Source: Candidatus Eiseniibacteriota bacterium (GTDB lineage Bacteria; Eisenbacteria; RBG-16-71-46; JAGVPR01). From it: a stretch of DNA of 20,618 nt. Below are positions 1 through 9,418 of the stretch, piece after piece. The first letter of the stretch is position 1. Every line of letters starts with the position of its first letter. The stretch covers positions 1-20,618 of the forward strand of contig JAGVPR010000226.1 in the NCBI GenBank assembly GCA_020052115.1, in the 5' to 3' direction. Position numbers and translations under genes: made by a program. The notes below the pieces were generated by a model. That model had not been told where the DNA came from and did no database searches. It worked only from the letters and a program-made list of their open reading frames with translations.

Positions 1-292
1 GAGGGCCGGGGGCTCGATGAGGTGCGCGAGCGGCTCGAGGCGCACCGGGCCTATCTGAGCGCGAGCGGCGAGGGCCGCGAGCGGCGGCACCGGAAGCTGG
101 AGCAGCGCATCCGCCATCTCGTGGAGGAGTCCCTTCTGGCCGAGGCGTGGCTGCGCCCCGACCTGGCCCGCCTTCTCGCCGAGCGCTCGCGCGAGGCGGC
201 GGACGGGAGCATCACGCCGTACGAGGCGGCGACGGAGATTCTGGAGAGGACGCGGGAGGGATGTCCGCCCCCGCATAAAGCGAGGTCGAATC

Positions 293-303
<11 letters not shown>
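1..303 (+). CDS. meaB: MeaB/ArgK-type G-protein chaperone of acyl-CoA mutase, C-terminal part (5' end outside window)
   Basis: The reading frame is open from base 1 and ends at TGA 301-303, so about 100 C-terminal residues are visible. The GTPase domain lies upstream of the window. The visible part matches the helical C-terminal dimerisation region of MeaB proteins: an R-E-R-L-E-A-H-R-A-Y-L segment, an Arg/Glu-rich helix, and a final 'DGSITPYEAATEIL' helix that is typical of the family's end. MeaB proteins use GTP hydrolysis to gate cofactor loading and protect B12-dependent acyl-CoA mutases. The gene overlaps the mutase start by 11 bp (293-303), which suggests translational coupling and a dedicated partner. 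A GTG at 22 is only an internal codon, not the start. The assignment rests on the C-terminal region and on context. Confidence 0.8.
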
Positions 304-1993
<1,690 letters not shown>

Positions 1994-2037
1994 GCCGGCG
2001 GCCGGGCCCGAGGCCGCGGCCCGCGAAAGGGGAGAGC

Positions 2038-2448
2038 ATGGACCGGAAGATCCGCGTTCTGGTGGCCAAGCCCGGGCTGGACGGCCACGACCGCGGGGCG
2101 AAGGTGATCGCGGCATCGCTGCGCGACGCCGGCATGGAGGTGATCTACACCGGCCTTCATCAAACGCCGGAGCGGATCGCGGAGGCCGCGATCCAGGAGG
2201 ATGCGGACATCGTCGCCGTTTCGATCCTCTCGGGGGCGCACATGACGCTCCTGCCGCGAATCCTCCGGCTCCTGCGGGAGAAGGGCGCCGGGGATATGCA
2301 CGTGATCGTCGGAGGCGTGATCCCGGCGGACGATGCCGAGGCGCTCAGGCGCCAGGGTGTGGGCGAGGTGTTCGGGCCGGGCACGCCGACCGCGGCGATC
2401 GCGGACTACATCCGAGGCTGGGTCGAGAGAAGTCATGCGGGTTCCTGA
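2038..2448 (+). CDS. icmB: Cobalamin-binding small subunit of the acyl-CoA mutase
   Basis: This 136-residue protein is a stand-alone B12-binding Rossmann-like domain. The signature D-x-H-x-x-G is present (Asp15, His17, Gly20 in 'LDGHDRG'), and His17 would be the lower axial ligand of cobalt. The S-x-L motif ('SILSG', Ser62) and the 'VGGVIP' glycine pair at 92-93 complete the base-off cobalamin site. It pairs with the large subunit immediately upstream (44 bp gap) to form the active mutase. The start is ATG 2038, preceded by AAAGGGGAGAG. The open frame extends further upstream inside the mutase gene, but that part has no domain similarity. IcmB and small-type methylmalonyl-CoA mutase subunits are nearly indistinguishable in sequence, so the specificity call follows the large subunit. 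Confidence 0.9.
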   Translation: MDRKIRVLVAKPGLDGHDRGAKVIAASLRDAGMEVIYTGLHQTPERIAEAAIQEDADIVAVSILSGAHMTLLPRILRLLREKGAGDMHVIVGGVIPADDAEALRRQGVGEVFGPGTPTAAIADYIRGWVERSHAGS

Positions 2449-2517
2449 GGCATCCGGTCTCTCCGTTTCGGGCCGGCCGGACCTGGCGCGCCGGAGCGGG
2501 CGGAGTGAGGGGCGCGC

Positions 2518-3225
2518 ATGAAAAAGGTGCTCCGCGACGCCGACGAAGCGCTCGAGCGCGCCGGGATCAGCGACGGGGCCTCGATTCTCGTGGGGGGATT
2601 CGGTCTCTGCGGCATTCCGGAGAACCTCATCGCCGCGCTCAGGCGGCGGGGGACGAAGGATCTCATCGTTATCAGCAACAACGCCGGCGTGGCCGACTTC
2701 GGTCTCGGCCTCCTGCTCGAGACGCGGCAGATTCGTAAGATGGTCTCGACCTACGTCGGGGAGAACGCGATCTTCGAGCGGCAGTATCTTGACGGCAGCC
2801 TCGAGGTGGAGCTGGTCCCGCAGGGAACGTTCGCCGAGCGGATCCGCGCCGGCGGCGCCGGCATCCCGGGCTTCTACACGCCGGCCGGTGTGGGCACCGT
2901 CGTCGCGGAGGGCAAGGAGGTTCGCGAGTTCGACGGCCACCCGTACGTGCTCGAGCGCGCCATCCGCGCCGAATTCGCCTTCGTGAGAGCATACCGCGGC
3001 GACCGATTGGGGAACCTCGTCTACCGCAAGACGGCCCGCAACTTCAATCCGATGATGGCCGCTGCCGGCGCGTGCACCGTGGCCGAGGTGGAACATCTCG
3101 TCGAGACCGGAGACATTGACCCCGAGACGGTCGTCACGCCGAGCGTCTACGTTCACTGGATCTTCCAGGGCGCGAACCATGAAAAGCGAATCGAGCAGAG
3201 AACGACCCGTCCGAAGAGCCGCTAG
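2518..3225 (+). CDS. scoA: 3-oxoacid CoA-transferase subunit A
   Basis: This 235-residue alpha subunit of a family I CoA-transferase shows 'GGFGLCGIPENL' near residue 27, the family's glycine-rich GGFxxxGxP motif. It also has 'ISNNAG' and the conserved tail 'NHEKRIEQRT' near the C-terminus. The enzyme moves CoA from a donor such as succinyl-CoA or acetyl-CoA to acetoacetate or another short acid. Full length is usual for the family. Start ATG 2518 follows GTGAGGGG with about 6 bases of spacing. Its 3' end overlaps the B subunit by 47 bp, so the pair is probably made in a coupled way. In this operon it could activate butyrate, isobutyrate or acetoacetate. The true acid substrate cannot be read from the sequence. 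Confidence 0.92.
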   Translation: MKKVLRDADEALERAGISDGASILVGGFGLCGIPENLIAALRRRGTKDLIVISNNAGVADFGLGLLLETRQIRKMVSTYVGENAIFERQYLDGSLEVELVPQGTFAERIRAGGAGIPGFYTPAGVGTVVAEGKEVREFDGHPYVLERAIRAEFAFVRAYRGDRLGNLVYRKTARNFNPMMAAAGACTVAEVEHLVETGDIDPETVVTPSVYVHWIFQGANHEKRIEQRTTRPKSR

Positions 3226-3841
3226 GGAGCTGCGCGACGGCTACACCGTGAACCTCGGCATCGGCATGCCGACGCTCGTGGCGAACCACATCCCGCCCGG
3301 GATGCAGATCGTCCTGCAGTCGGAGAACGGCATGCTCGGGTTCGGCCCGTTCCCGTATGAGGGCGAAGAGGATGCCGACCTCATCAACGCCGGCAAGCAG
3401 ACGATCACCGAGCTTCCGGGCGCCGCGTACTTCTCGAGCGCGGATTCGTTCGCGATGATCCGCGGCGGCCACATAGACCTTTGCATCCTCGGCGCCATGG
3501 AGGTGGCCGAGAACGGAGACCTCGCGAACTGGATGGTCCCCGGCAAGATGGTCAAGGGGATGGGCGGGGCGATGGACCTCGTCGCGGGCGCGAGGCGGAC
3601 CGTCGTCGTGATGCAGCACGCGGCGAAGGACGGCTCGCCGAAGATTCTCAGGAGGTGCGCGCTGCCGCTCACCGGCGTCGGCGTGGTGCACCGGATCATC
3701 ACCGAACTGGCGGTGATGGATGTCATGCCGGAGGGGCTCGTCCTTCGCGAGCGCGCCCCGGAGGCGTCCGTCGAGGAGATCCAGGCGAAGACCGAAGCGC
3801 GCCTCCTCGTGCCGGAGGAGGTCGCGGTGATGGAGGACTGA
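3179..3841 (+). CDS. scoB: 3-oxoacid CoA-transferase subunit B
   Basis: This 220-residue beta subunit carries the catalytic glutamate: 'SENGMLG' places Glu49 in the conserved S-E-N-G motif that forms the covalent glutamyl-CoA intermediate. 'ELRDGYTVNLGIGMPT' near the N-terminus and 'GAMEVAENGDLANWMVPGK' are also typical of SCOT beta subunits. I chose ATG 3179 rather than the earlier in-frame start at 3116. It gives the family's usual N-terminus (a short tail, then an Arg/Ala helix and 'NLGIGMPT') and length. The gene begins inside scoA (47 bp overlap, different frame) and its TGA is directly followed by the ATG of the next gene. It forms a heteromeric enzyme with ScoA. Confidence 0.92.
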   Translation: MKSESSRERPVRRAARELRDGYTVNLGIGMPTLVANHIPPGMQIVLQSENGMLGFGPFPYEGEEDADLINAGKQTITELPGAAYFSSADSFAMIRGGHIDLCILGAMEVAENGDLANWMVPGKMVKGMGGAMDLVAGARRTVVVMQHAAKDGSPKILRRCALPLTGVGVVHRIITELAVMDVMPEGLVLRERAPEASVEEIQAKTEARLLVPEEVAVMED

Positions 3842-4981
3842 ATGGCGCTGCTCGACGAAGAACACGAACTGGTCCGGAGGCAGGTGCGTGAGTTCGCCGA
3901 GAGCGAAATCGCGCCGAAGGCGATGGAGCACGACCGCGCGGAGACCTTCCCGCACGATGTCGTGCGGAAGATGGGGGAGCTAGGCCTCCTCGGCATGCCG
4001 ATCCCCGAGGAGTACGGCGGCGCGGGGACCGACACGCTCTCGTACATCATCGCCGTCGAGGAAGTCGGGCGTGCTTGCGGCGGGACCGGCCTCACGATGG
4101 CCGCGCACGTCTCGCTCGGCACTTACCCGATCTTCGCGGCGGGAAACGAGGCGCAGAAGAAGCGCTATCTGCCGCCGCTCGCCCGCGGAGAGAAGCTCGG
4201 CGCCTTCGGACTCACCGAGCCGAACGCGGGCAGCGACGCCGGCGCCACGCAGACGACCGCGCGCGCGGACGGCGACCACTTCGTCGTCAACGGCACGAAG
4301 ATCTACATCACGAACGGCAGTGTCGCCGACACGCTGGTTTTCACGGCGGTCACCACGAAGGGGATCGGCACGAAGGGGATCAGCGCGTTCATCGTGGAGA
4401 AGGGGACGCCCGGCTACCGCGTGGGGGCCCACGAGCGGAAACTCGGCGTGCGCGCCTCCGACACGGCGGAGCTCGTCTTCGAAGACTGCCGCATCCCGAA
4501 GGCGAACCTTCTCGCGGCGGAGGGCGAGGGCTTCCGTCTCTTCATGCAGACGCTCGAGGGCGGGCGCATCTCGATCGGCGCGCTCGCTCTGGGCGTCGCT
4601 CAGGCGGCCTTCGAAGCGAGCATCAAGTACGCGAAGCAGCGCGAGCAGTTCGGCCGCCCGATCGCGGAGTTCGAGGGGATGCAGTGGATCCTCGCGGACA
4701 TGGCGACGGAGATCGAGGCGGCGCGGAATCTCGTGTACGAGGCGGCGATTCGCAAGGACCGGGGACTGCCGTTCCGCAAGCAGGCCTCGATGGCCAAGCT
4801 CTACGCCTCCGAGGTCGGAATGCGCGTGACGACGAAGGCCGTGCAGGTTCACGGCGGTCTCGGGTACATGATTGACGCTCCGGTGGAGCGGTACTTCCGG
4901 GACGCGAAGCTCATGGAGATCGGTGAGGGGACGTCGGAGATCCAGCGCAACATCATCGCGCGGGAGATCCTCCGCGGCTAG
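3842..4981 (+). CDS. Acyl-CoA dehydrogenase 1 (short/medium-chain type)
   Basis: This 379-residue flavoprotein of the acyl-CoA dehydrogenase family introduces a 2,3-double bond into an acyl-CoA and passes electrons to ETF. FAD/substrate motifs are present: 'AFGLTEPNAGSDAGATQT', 'YITNGSVAD', 'REQFGRPI', and the C-terminal 'GEGTSEIQR' with the probable catalytic base Glu362 at the short/medium-chain position. Because the base is there, it is not an isovaleryl-CoA dehydrogenase, which has its base elsewhere. The ATG directly abuts the scoB stop, with GGAGG 5 bases upstream. It is the most divergent of the three dehydrogenases in this operon: at residues where copies 2 and 3 read 'GGRIGVAAQA' it reads 'GGRISIGALA'. 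The exact acyl substrate (butyryl, isobutyryl, 2-methylbutyryl) is not resolvable here. Confidence 0.92.
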   Translation: MALLDEEHELVRRQVREFAESEIAPKAMEHDRAETFPHDVVRKMGELGLLGMPIPEEYGGAGTDTLSYIIAVEEVGRACGGTGLTMAAHVSLGTYPIFAAGNEAQKKRYLPPLARGEKLGAFGLTEPNAGSDAGATQTTARADGDHFVVNGTKIYITNGSVADTLVFTAVTTKGIGTKGISAFIVEKGTPGYRVGAHERKLGVRASDTAELVFEDCRIPKANLLAAEGEGFRLFMQTLEGGRISIGALALGVAQAAFEASIKYAKQREQFGRPIAEFEGMQWILADMATEIEAARNLVYEAAIRKDRGLPFRKQASMAKLYASEVGMRVTTKAVQVHGGLGYMIDAPVERYFRDAKLMEIGEGTSEIQRNIIAREILRG

Positions 4982-5024
4982 GGGTCCGGCGCCCACGCGG
5001 GCAAGCCGGAGGGAGAGGAGAGTT

Positions 5025-6215
5025 ATGGCGAGAGAGGTCGTGATCACGAGCGCCGTGCGTACGCCGATCGGCAAGTTCCAAGGGTCTCTGGCGAGCCTGC
5101 CCGCCTCGAAGCTGGGCGCGGCGTGCGTGCGCGAGGCGATCCGGCGCTCCAAGCTCGATCCCGCCCTGGTGGACGAGGTCATCATGGGCAACGTCCTCCA
5201 GGCAGGAAACGGACAGAACCCGGCGCGCCAGGCGGCGCTCTGGGGCGGGCTGCCCGATTCGATCAACGCGTTCACGGTGAACAAGGTCTGCGGATCGGGC
5301 ATGAAGTCGGTCATGTGTGCCGCGCAGGCGATCCGCGCGGGCGACATCGAGATCGCGGTCGCCGGCGGCATGGAGAACATGAGCCGGGCGCCGTACCTGC
5401 TCGACCAGGCGCGCACGGGCTACCGGCTCGGGCACGGCAAGCTGATTGACTCGATGGTCCACGACGGGCTCTGGGACGTCTACAACGACTTCCACATGGG
5501 CGTGGCGGCGGAGCTGATCGCCGAGAAGTTCCAGGTGACGCGCGAGGAGCAGGATCGCTACGCCGTCGAGAGCCACAAGAAGGCGGTCGCCGCGATCGCG
5601 ACCGGGAAGTTCAAGGATGAGATTCTCCCCATGGACGTGCCGGGCGCGAAGAAGGGGGAGACCGTCTCCTTCGCCGTGGACGAGTCGCCGCGCAAGGAGA
5701 CGAGCATCGAGGCGCTCTCCTCGCTCAAGCCCGCGTTCAAGCAGGGCGGCACCGTGACCGCGGGGAACGCGCCTTCGGTGAACGACGGCGCGGCCGCCCT
5801 CGTCGTCATGTCCGCCGAGAAGGCGAAGGAGCTGGGGATCCAGCCGATGGCCCGCATCCTCGGATACGCCGCGGCCGGAACGAAGCCCGAGATGGTCTTC
5901 TACGCCCCGGTGCTCGCGGTGCGCCGGCTCTTGGAGAAGCTCGATCGGAAGATAGATGCGTTCGATCTCATCGAGGCGAACGAGGCGTTCAGCGCGCAGG
6001 CCCTCGCGGACGGCAAGGAACTGGGCTGGGACTGGAGTCGAGTGAACGTCCACGGCGGCGCGGTCGCCCTGGGACACCCGATCGGAGCCAGCGGCGCGCG
6101 TATTCTCGCGACGCTTCTCTATGCGATGCGCGACCGCGGGAAGCGGCTCGGCATGGGCACGCTCTGCCTGGGCGGCGGCAATGCGGTGGCGATGGCCGTG
6201 GAGGTGATGGGATGA
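5025..6215 (+). CDS. atoB: Acetyl-CoA C-acetyltransferase (biosynthetic-type thiolase)
   Basis: This 396-residue thiolase cleaves acetoacetyl-CoA to two acetyl-CoA, or runs the reverse condensation. All catalytic residues are visible: the nucleophile Cys89 in 'NKVCGSGMKS', His351 in 'GGAVALGHPIGASG', and Cys381 in 'LCLGGGNA'. 'EANEAFSAQAL' is the standard N-E-A-F block. Length and the Cys89 position equal those of classical acetoacetyl-CoA thiolases. I chose ATG 5025 because it has a strong GGAGAGGAG site and gives the family's normal N-terminus ('MAREVVITSAVRTPIGKF'). The longer open frame upstream lies inside the dehydrogenase gene. The stop overlaps the next start as ATGA (6212-6215), indicating translational coupling with the dehydrogenase that makes its substrate. 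Confidence 0.94.
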   Translation: MAREVVITSAVRTPIGKFQGSLASLPASKLGAACVREAIRRSKLDPALVDEVIMGNVLQAGNGQNPARQAALWGGLPDSINAFTVNKVCGSGMKSVMCAAQAIRAGDIEIAVAGGMENMSRAPYLLDQARTGYRLGHGKLIDSMVHDGLWDVYNDFHMGVAAELIAEKFQVTREEQDRYAVESHKKAVAAIATGKFKDEILPMDVPGAKKGETVSFAVDESPRKETSIEALSSLKPAFKQGGTVTAGNAPSVNDGAAALVVMSAEKAKELGIQPMARILGYAAAGTKPEMVFYAPVLAVRRLLEKLDRKIDAFDLIEANEAFSAQALADGKELGWDWSRVNVHGGAVALGHPIGASGARILATLLYAMRDRGKRLGMGTLCLGGGNAVAMAVEVMG

Positions 6216-7066
6216 AGAAGGTGACGGTGGTGGGGGCGGGGACGATGGGCAACGGAATTGCCCACGTCTTCGCCCAGTTCGGACGCGATGTGGCGCTGGT
6301 GGACGTCTCTGCCGAGCAGCTCGATCGGGCCATGCGCACGATCCAGAAGAACCTCGAGCGCCAGGTGACGAAGGGGGCGATCCCGGCGGAGGCCAAGGAC
6401 GCCACGCTCTCACGGATCCACCCGAGCCGCACGCTCGACGATGCGGCCGGATGCGAGCTGGCGATCGAGGCGGTCGCCGAGGACGAGGCGGTCAAGCGCG
6501 AGGTCTTCACAAGCCTCGACGCGATCTGCCCGCCCGCCGCGATCCTCGCCTCGAACACCTCCTCGATCTCCATCACGGCGATCGCGGCGGCGACGAAGCG
6601 CCCCGCGCAGGTCGTCGGGATGCACTTCATGAATCCGGTGCCGGTCATGAAGCTCGTCGAGCTGATCCGCGGGCAGGCGACGAGCGACGCCGTCAGCGCG
6701 GCCGTCAAGGCCGAAGCGGAAGCGCTCGGCAAGACGGTCGTGGTCGCCCAGGACTACCCCGGTTTCGTGTCGAACCGGGTTCTCTTGCCGATGATCAACG
6801 AGGCGGTGTACGCGCTCATGGAGGGCGTCTCCGACCGCGACGGCATTGACACGGTCATGAAGCTCGGGATGAACCACCCGATGGGCCCGCTTCAACTCGC
6901 GGACTTCATCGGCCTGGATGTTTGCCTCCACATCATGGAGGTGCTCCATCGCGGTCTCGGGGATGCGAAGTACCGGCCGTGCCCGCTGCTCCGGCGCATG
7001 GTGGCGGCCGGACAGCTCGGGCGAAAGTCCGGACGGGGCTTCTACGATTACGGGGAGGGCGCATAG
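6212..7066 (+). CDS. hbd: 3-hydroxybutyryl-CoA dehydrogenase
   Basis: This 284-residue NAD(P)-dependent L-3-hydroxyacyl-CoA dehydrogenase oxidises 3-hydroxybutyryl-CoA to acetoacetyl-CoA. The Rossmann fingerprint 'VVGAGTMGNGIA' begins at residue 6. 'SNTSS' (Ser117 region) and 'GMHFMNPVPVMKLVE' provide His138, Asn141 and Glu150, which match the catalytic His/Glu and Asn/Ser set of the family. 'GFVSNRVLLPMINEA' and 'GRKSGRGFYDY' are the C-terminal domain signatures. It is a single-function protein with no fused enoyl-CoA hydratase. It overlaps thiolase by 4 bp and is followed with no gap by dehydrogenase 2. GGAGG lies 7 bases before the ATG. Confidence 0.94.
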   Translation: MKKVTVVGAGTMGNGIAHVFAQFGRDVALVDVSAEQLDRAMRTIQKNLERQVTKGAIPAEAKDATLSRIHPSRTLDDAAGCELAIEAVAEDEAVKREVFTSLDAICPPAAILASNTSSISITAIAAATKRPAQVVGMHFMNPVPVMKLVELIRGQATSDAVSAAVKAEAEALGKTVVVAQDYPGFVSNRVLLPMINEAVYALMEGVSDRDGIDTVMKLGMNHPMGPLQLADFIGLDVCLHIMEVLHRGLGDAKYRPCPLLRRMVAAGQLGRKSGRGFYDYGEGA

Positions 7067-8209
7067 GTGGACTTCGCGCTGACCGAAGAGCAGAGGATGA
7101 TCCAGGAGGCGGCCCGCGAATTCGCGGAGAATGAGATCGCACCGGTCGCAGCACACCACGACGAGACGCGCCAGCCGCCGCTCGACCTCGTGCGGAAGCT
7201 CGGCGAACTGGGCTTCCTCGGCATGAACGTTCCGGACGCCTACGGCGGCGCCGGCCTCGATATGGTGAGCTACATCCTCGCGGTCGAGGAGGTTTCCCGC
7301 GCGTGCGCCTCGACCGGCATCATCATGTCGGTGAACAACTCGCTCGTTTGCTTTCCGATCGAGACCTACGGGAGCGAGGACCAGAAGCAGCGGTACCTTC
7401 CGAAGCTGACGAAGGGGGAGTGGCTCGGCGCCTACGCCTTGAGCGAGCCCGGCACGGGCTCCGATGCCGCGAACCAGAAGACGGTGGCCGTCCGCGACGG
7501 CGACGCCTACGTGCTGAACGGAACGAAGAACTTCATCACGAACGGAGGCTTCGCCGACATCTTCGTCGTCTTCGCGATGACCGACACGGCGAAGAGGGTG
7601 AAGGGGATCACGGCGTTCATCGTCGAGAAGACGACGCCGGGTTTCGCGGTCGGCAAGCGCGAGAAGACGCTCGGCATCCGCGCTTCGAGTACTGTCGAGA
7701 TCGTCCTGACCGACTGCCGCGTGCCGGTCGCGAACATGCTCGGCGGCGAGGGCGGCGGCTTCCGGGTGGCCATGTCCACGCTGGACGGGGGGCGGATCGG
7801 CGTGGCGGCGCAGGCGATCGGGATCGCGCGAGCCGCGATGGAGGAGTCGATCCGCTACGCGAAGGAGCGGCAGGCCTTCGGCCAGCCGATCGGGCAGTTC
7901 CAGGCGATACAGTGGATGCTCGCCAACATGGCGACCGAAATCGACGCGGCGAGGCTCCTGACGCTGAGGGCCGCCGCGACGAAAGACGCCGGCCAGCGCT
8001 ACACGACCGAAGCCGCCATGGCGAAACTCTTCGCTTCCGAGGTCGCGATGCGCGCTGTGAAGGACGCCGTGCAGGTCCACGGCGGCTACGGGTATCTCGC
8101 CGACTTCCCGGCGGAGAGGCACTACCGGGATGCGAAGATCACGGAGATCTACGAGGGAACGTCGGAGGTCCAGCGGCTGGTCATCGCGCAGGGTTTGTTG
8201 AAGGAGTGA
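7067..8209 (+). CDS. Acyl-CoA dehydrogenase 2 (butyryl-CoA-dehydrogenase-like)
   Basis: This 380-residue acyl-CoA dehydrogenase has 'MSVNNSLVCFPI', 'AYALSEPGTGSDAANQKT', 'FITNGGFADI' and 'ITEIYEGTSEVQR', with the catalytic base at Glu363. The overall pattern is nearest to short-chain (butyryl-CoA) dehydrogenases, and it sits directly after 3-hydroxybutyryl-CoA dehydrogenase. It starts with GTG 7067 immediately after the previous stop; a GGGGAGGG site lies about 7 bases upstream. It shares an identical 32-bp stretch with dehydrogenase 3 (7784-7815 and 8952-8983), so the two look like tandem paralogues. Electrons would go to ETF, which is not encoded in the window. The substrate is an inference. 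Confidence 0.92.
   Translation: MDFALTEEQRMIQEAAREFAENEIAPVAAHHDETRQPPLDLVRKLGELGFLGMNVPDAYGGAGLDMVSYILAVEEVSRACASTGIIMSVNNSLVCFPIETYGSEDQKQRYLPKLTKGEWLGAYALSEPGTGSDAANQKTVAVRDGDAYVLNGTKNFITNGGFADIFVVFAMTDTAKRVKGITAFIVEKTTPGFAVGKREKTLGIRASSTVEIVLTDCRVPVANMLGGEGGGFRVAMSTLDGGRIGVAAQAIGIARAAMEESIRYAKERQAFGQPIGQFQAIQWMLANMATEIDAARLLTLRAAATKDAGQRYTTEAAMAKLFASEVAMRAVKDAVQVHGGYGYLADFPAERHYRDAKITEIYEGTSEVQRLVIAQGLLKE
7784..7815 (+). repeat. 32-bp block identical to 8952-8983 in the neighbouring dehydrogenase paralogue
   Basis: The stretch encoding D-G-G-R-I-G-V-A-A-Q (from residue 240 of dehydrogenase 2) is identical at every base, including third positions, to 8952-8983 (residue 238 on of dehydrogenase 3). 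The flanks diverge quickly. It reflects paralogy plus strong codon bias, or a short gene-conversion tract. Confidence 0.6.
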
Positions 8210-8230
8210 CGCGCGCGGGGACGGGTGCGG

Positions 8231-8236
8231 AGGAGG
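8231..8236 (+). promoter_or_regulatory. Strong ribosome-binding site deciding the TTG start of dehydrogenase 3
   Basis: AGGAGG with a GG extension lies 4 bases before TTG 8241, inside the 31-bp gap after dehydrogenase 2. It is the main reason for accepting the rare TTG start. Confidence 0.6.
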
Positions 8237-8240
8237 GGAC

Positions 8241-9377
8241 TTGAGGTTCGATCTGACGGATGACCAGCGCGCGCTGCGAGACGCCGTGCGCGAGTTCTGC
8301 CGGGAGGAGATCCTCCCGATCGCGCGGCAGATTGACGAGACGGAGACGATACCGGCCGGGCTCCGGCAGAAGATGGCCGGACTCGGAATCTGGGGCCTCC
8401 TTGCCCCGCCGGAGCACGGCGGGCTCGGCCTCGATGCCGTCGCCTACTGCGCCGTGATCGAGGAGCTGGCCCGCGCCTGCGCGGCGCTATCGATCTCGAT
8501 CGCGGTGCACAACTCGGTCGGGTGCTTGGCGGTCGCGCAGTTCGGGAGCGAGGAGCAGAAGAAGCATCTCCTGCCGCGCATGGCGGCCGGCGACATCGCC
8601 GCCTTCGCGCTCACGGAGCCGGATTCGGGTTCCGATGCCGCCTCGATCCGAACGACGGCCCGCGCCGAGGGCGATTCCTTCGTTCTCGACGGCACGAAGG
8701 TCTTCGTCACGAACGGGGAGGCTTCGGGGCTCGTCATCGTCTTCGCCCGGACGGGCGGCGAGGGGCATCGCGGCATCTCGGCGTTCGTCGTCGAGAAGTC
8801 CACGCCGGGGCTTCGCGTCGGGACGAAGGAACTGAAGATGGGGTTGCGCGGCTCGGACACCGTCGAGCTGGTTCTCGAAGGGTGTCGTGTTCCGCGGACG
8901 CAGATCCTGGGCCGGGAGGGCGAGGGCTTCAGGCTCGCGATGTCGCTCCTCGACGGGGGGCGGATCGGCGTGGCGGCGCAGGCCGTCGGAATCGCGCGGG
9001 CGGCGTTCGAGGAGGCGCGGCGCTATGCGATGACGCGCGAGCAATTCGGCGGGCCGATCGGGAACTTCCAGGCGGTCCAGTGGATGATCGCCGACATGGC
9101 GACGGCGATCGAGGGGGCGAGGCTCCTCATGATGCGTGCGGCGTGGATGAAGGACCGGGGGCTGCCGTGCACGAGGGAAGCCTCGATGGCGAAGCTCTAC
9201 GCCTCCGAGAAAGCGTCCTTCGTCTGCGACCGGGCGGTCCAGATCCACGGCGGATACGGCTACATCCGCGACTATCCCGTGGAGAGGTATTATCGTGACG
9301 CCCGGGTCACCTCGCTCTATGAGGGGACCTCGGAGATCCAGCGGATCGTCATCGCGCGAAGCTTGCTCAAGGACTGA
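8241..9377 (+). CDS. Acyl-CoA dehydrogenase 3
   Basis: This 378-residue acyl-CoA dehydrogenase starts with TTG 8241, which has a perfect AGGAGG four bases upstream (8231-8236). No better in-frame ATG or GTG gives the family N-terminus 'RFDLTDDQRALRDAVREF'. Motifs are 'AFALTEPDSGSDAASIRT', 'FVTNGEASG', 'REQFGGPIGNFQAVQW' and 'TSLYEGTSEIQR', with catalytic Glu361. All FAD-site motifs are intact. The base position excludes the isovaleryl-CoA type. Being the third paralogue in one operon, it probably has a different chain-length or branch preference (isobutyryl, 2-methylbutyryl or butyryl), but this cannot be assigned by eye. Confidence 0.92.
   Translation: MRFDLTDDQRALRDAVREFCREEILPIARQIDETETIPAGLRQKMAGLGIWGLLAPPEHGGLGLDAVAYCAVIEELARACAALSISIAVHNSVGCLAVAQFGSEEQKKHLLPRMAAGDIAAFALTEPDSGSDAASIRTTARAEGDSFVLDGTKVFVTNGEASGLVIVFARTGGEGHRGISAFVVEKSTPGLRVGTKELKMGLRGSDTVELVLEGCRVPRTQILGREGEGFRLAMSLLDGGRIGVAAQAVGIARAAFEEARRYAMTREQFGGPIGNFQAVQWMIADMATAIEGARLLMMRAAWMKDRGLPCTREASMAKLYASEKASFVCDRAVQIHGGYGYIRDYPVERYYRDARVTSLYEGTSEIQRIVIARSLLKD
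8952..8983 (+). repeat. 32-bp block identical to 7784-7815
   Basis: Second copy of the identical block, in dehydrogenase 3. The first dehydrogenase (3842-4981) does not share it. Confidence 0.6.
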
Positions 9378-9418
9378 GGCCCGCGGCGCCCGTCCAAGGA
9401 AGAAGAGGGGGTCGTCTG

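Noticed and set aside
4953..6413. Minus-strand open frame of 486 codons opposite thiolase
   Set aside because: Same antisense shadow pattern; no recognisable motifs, and the thiolase has all catalytic residues.
6410..8122. Minus-strand open frame of 570 codons opposite hbd and dehydrogenase 2
   Set aside because: Arg/His/Leu/Asp-rich composition typical of the antisense of high-GC genes; the + strand genes are certain.
3842..9377. One of the dehydrogenases being isovaleryl-CoA dehydrogenase
   Set aside because: All three have Glu at the short/medium-chain catalytic position (Y/G-E-G-T-S-E), which is not Glu in isovaleryl-CoA dehydrogenase.
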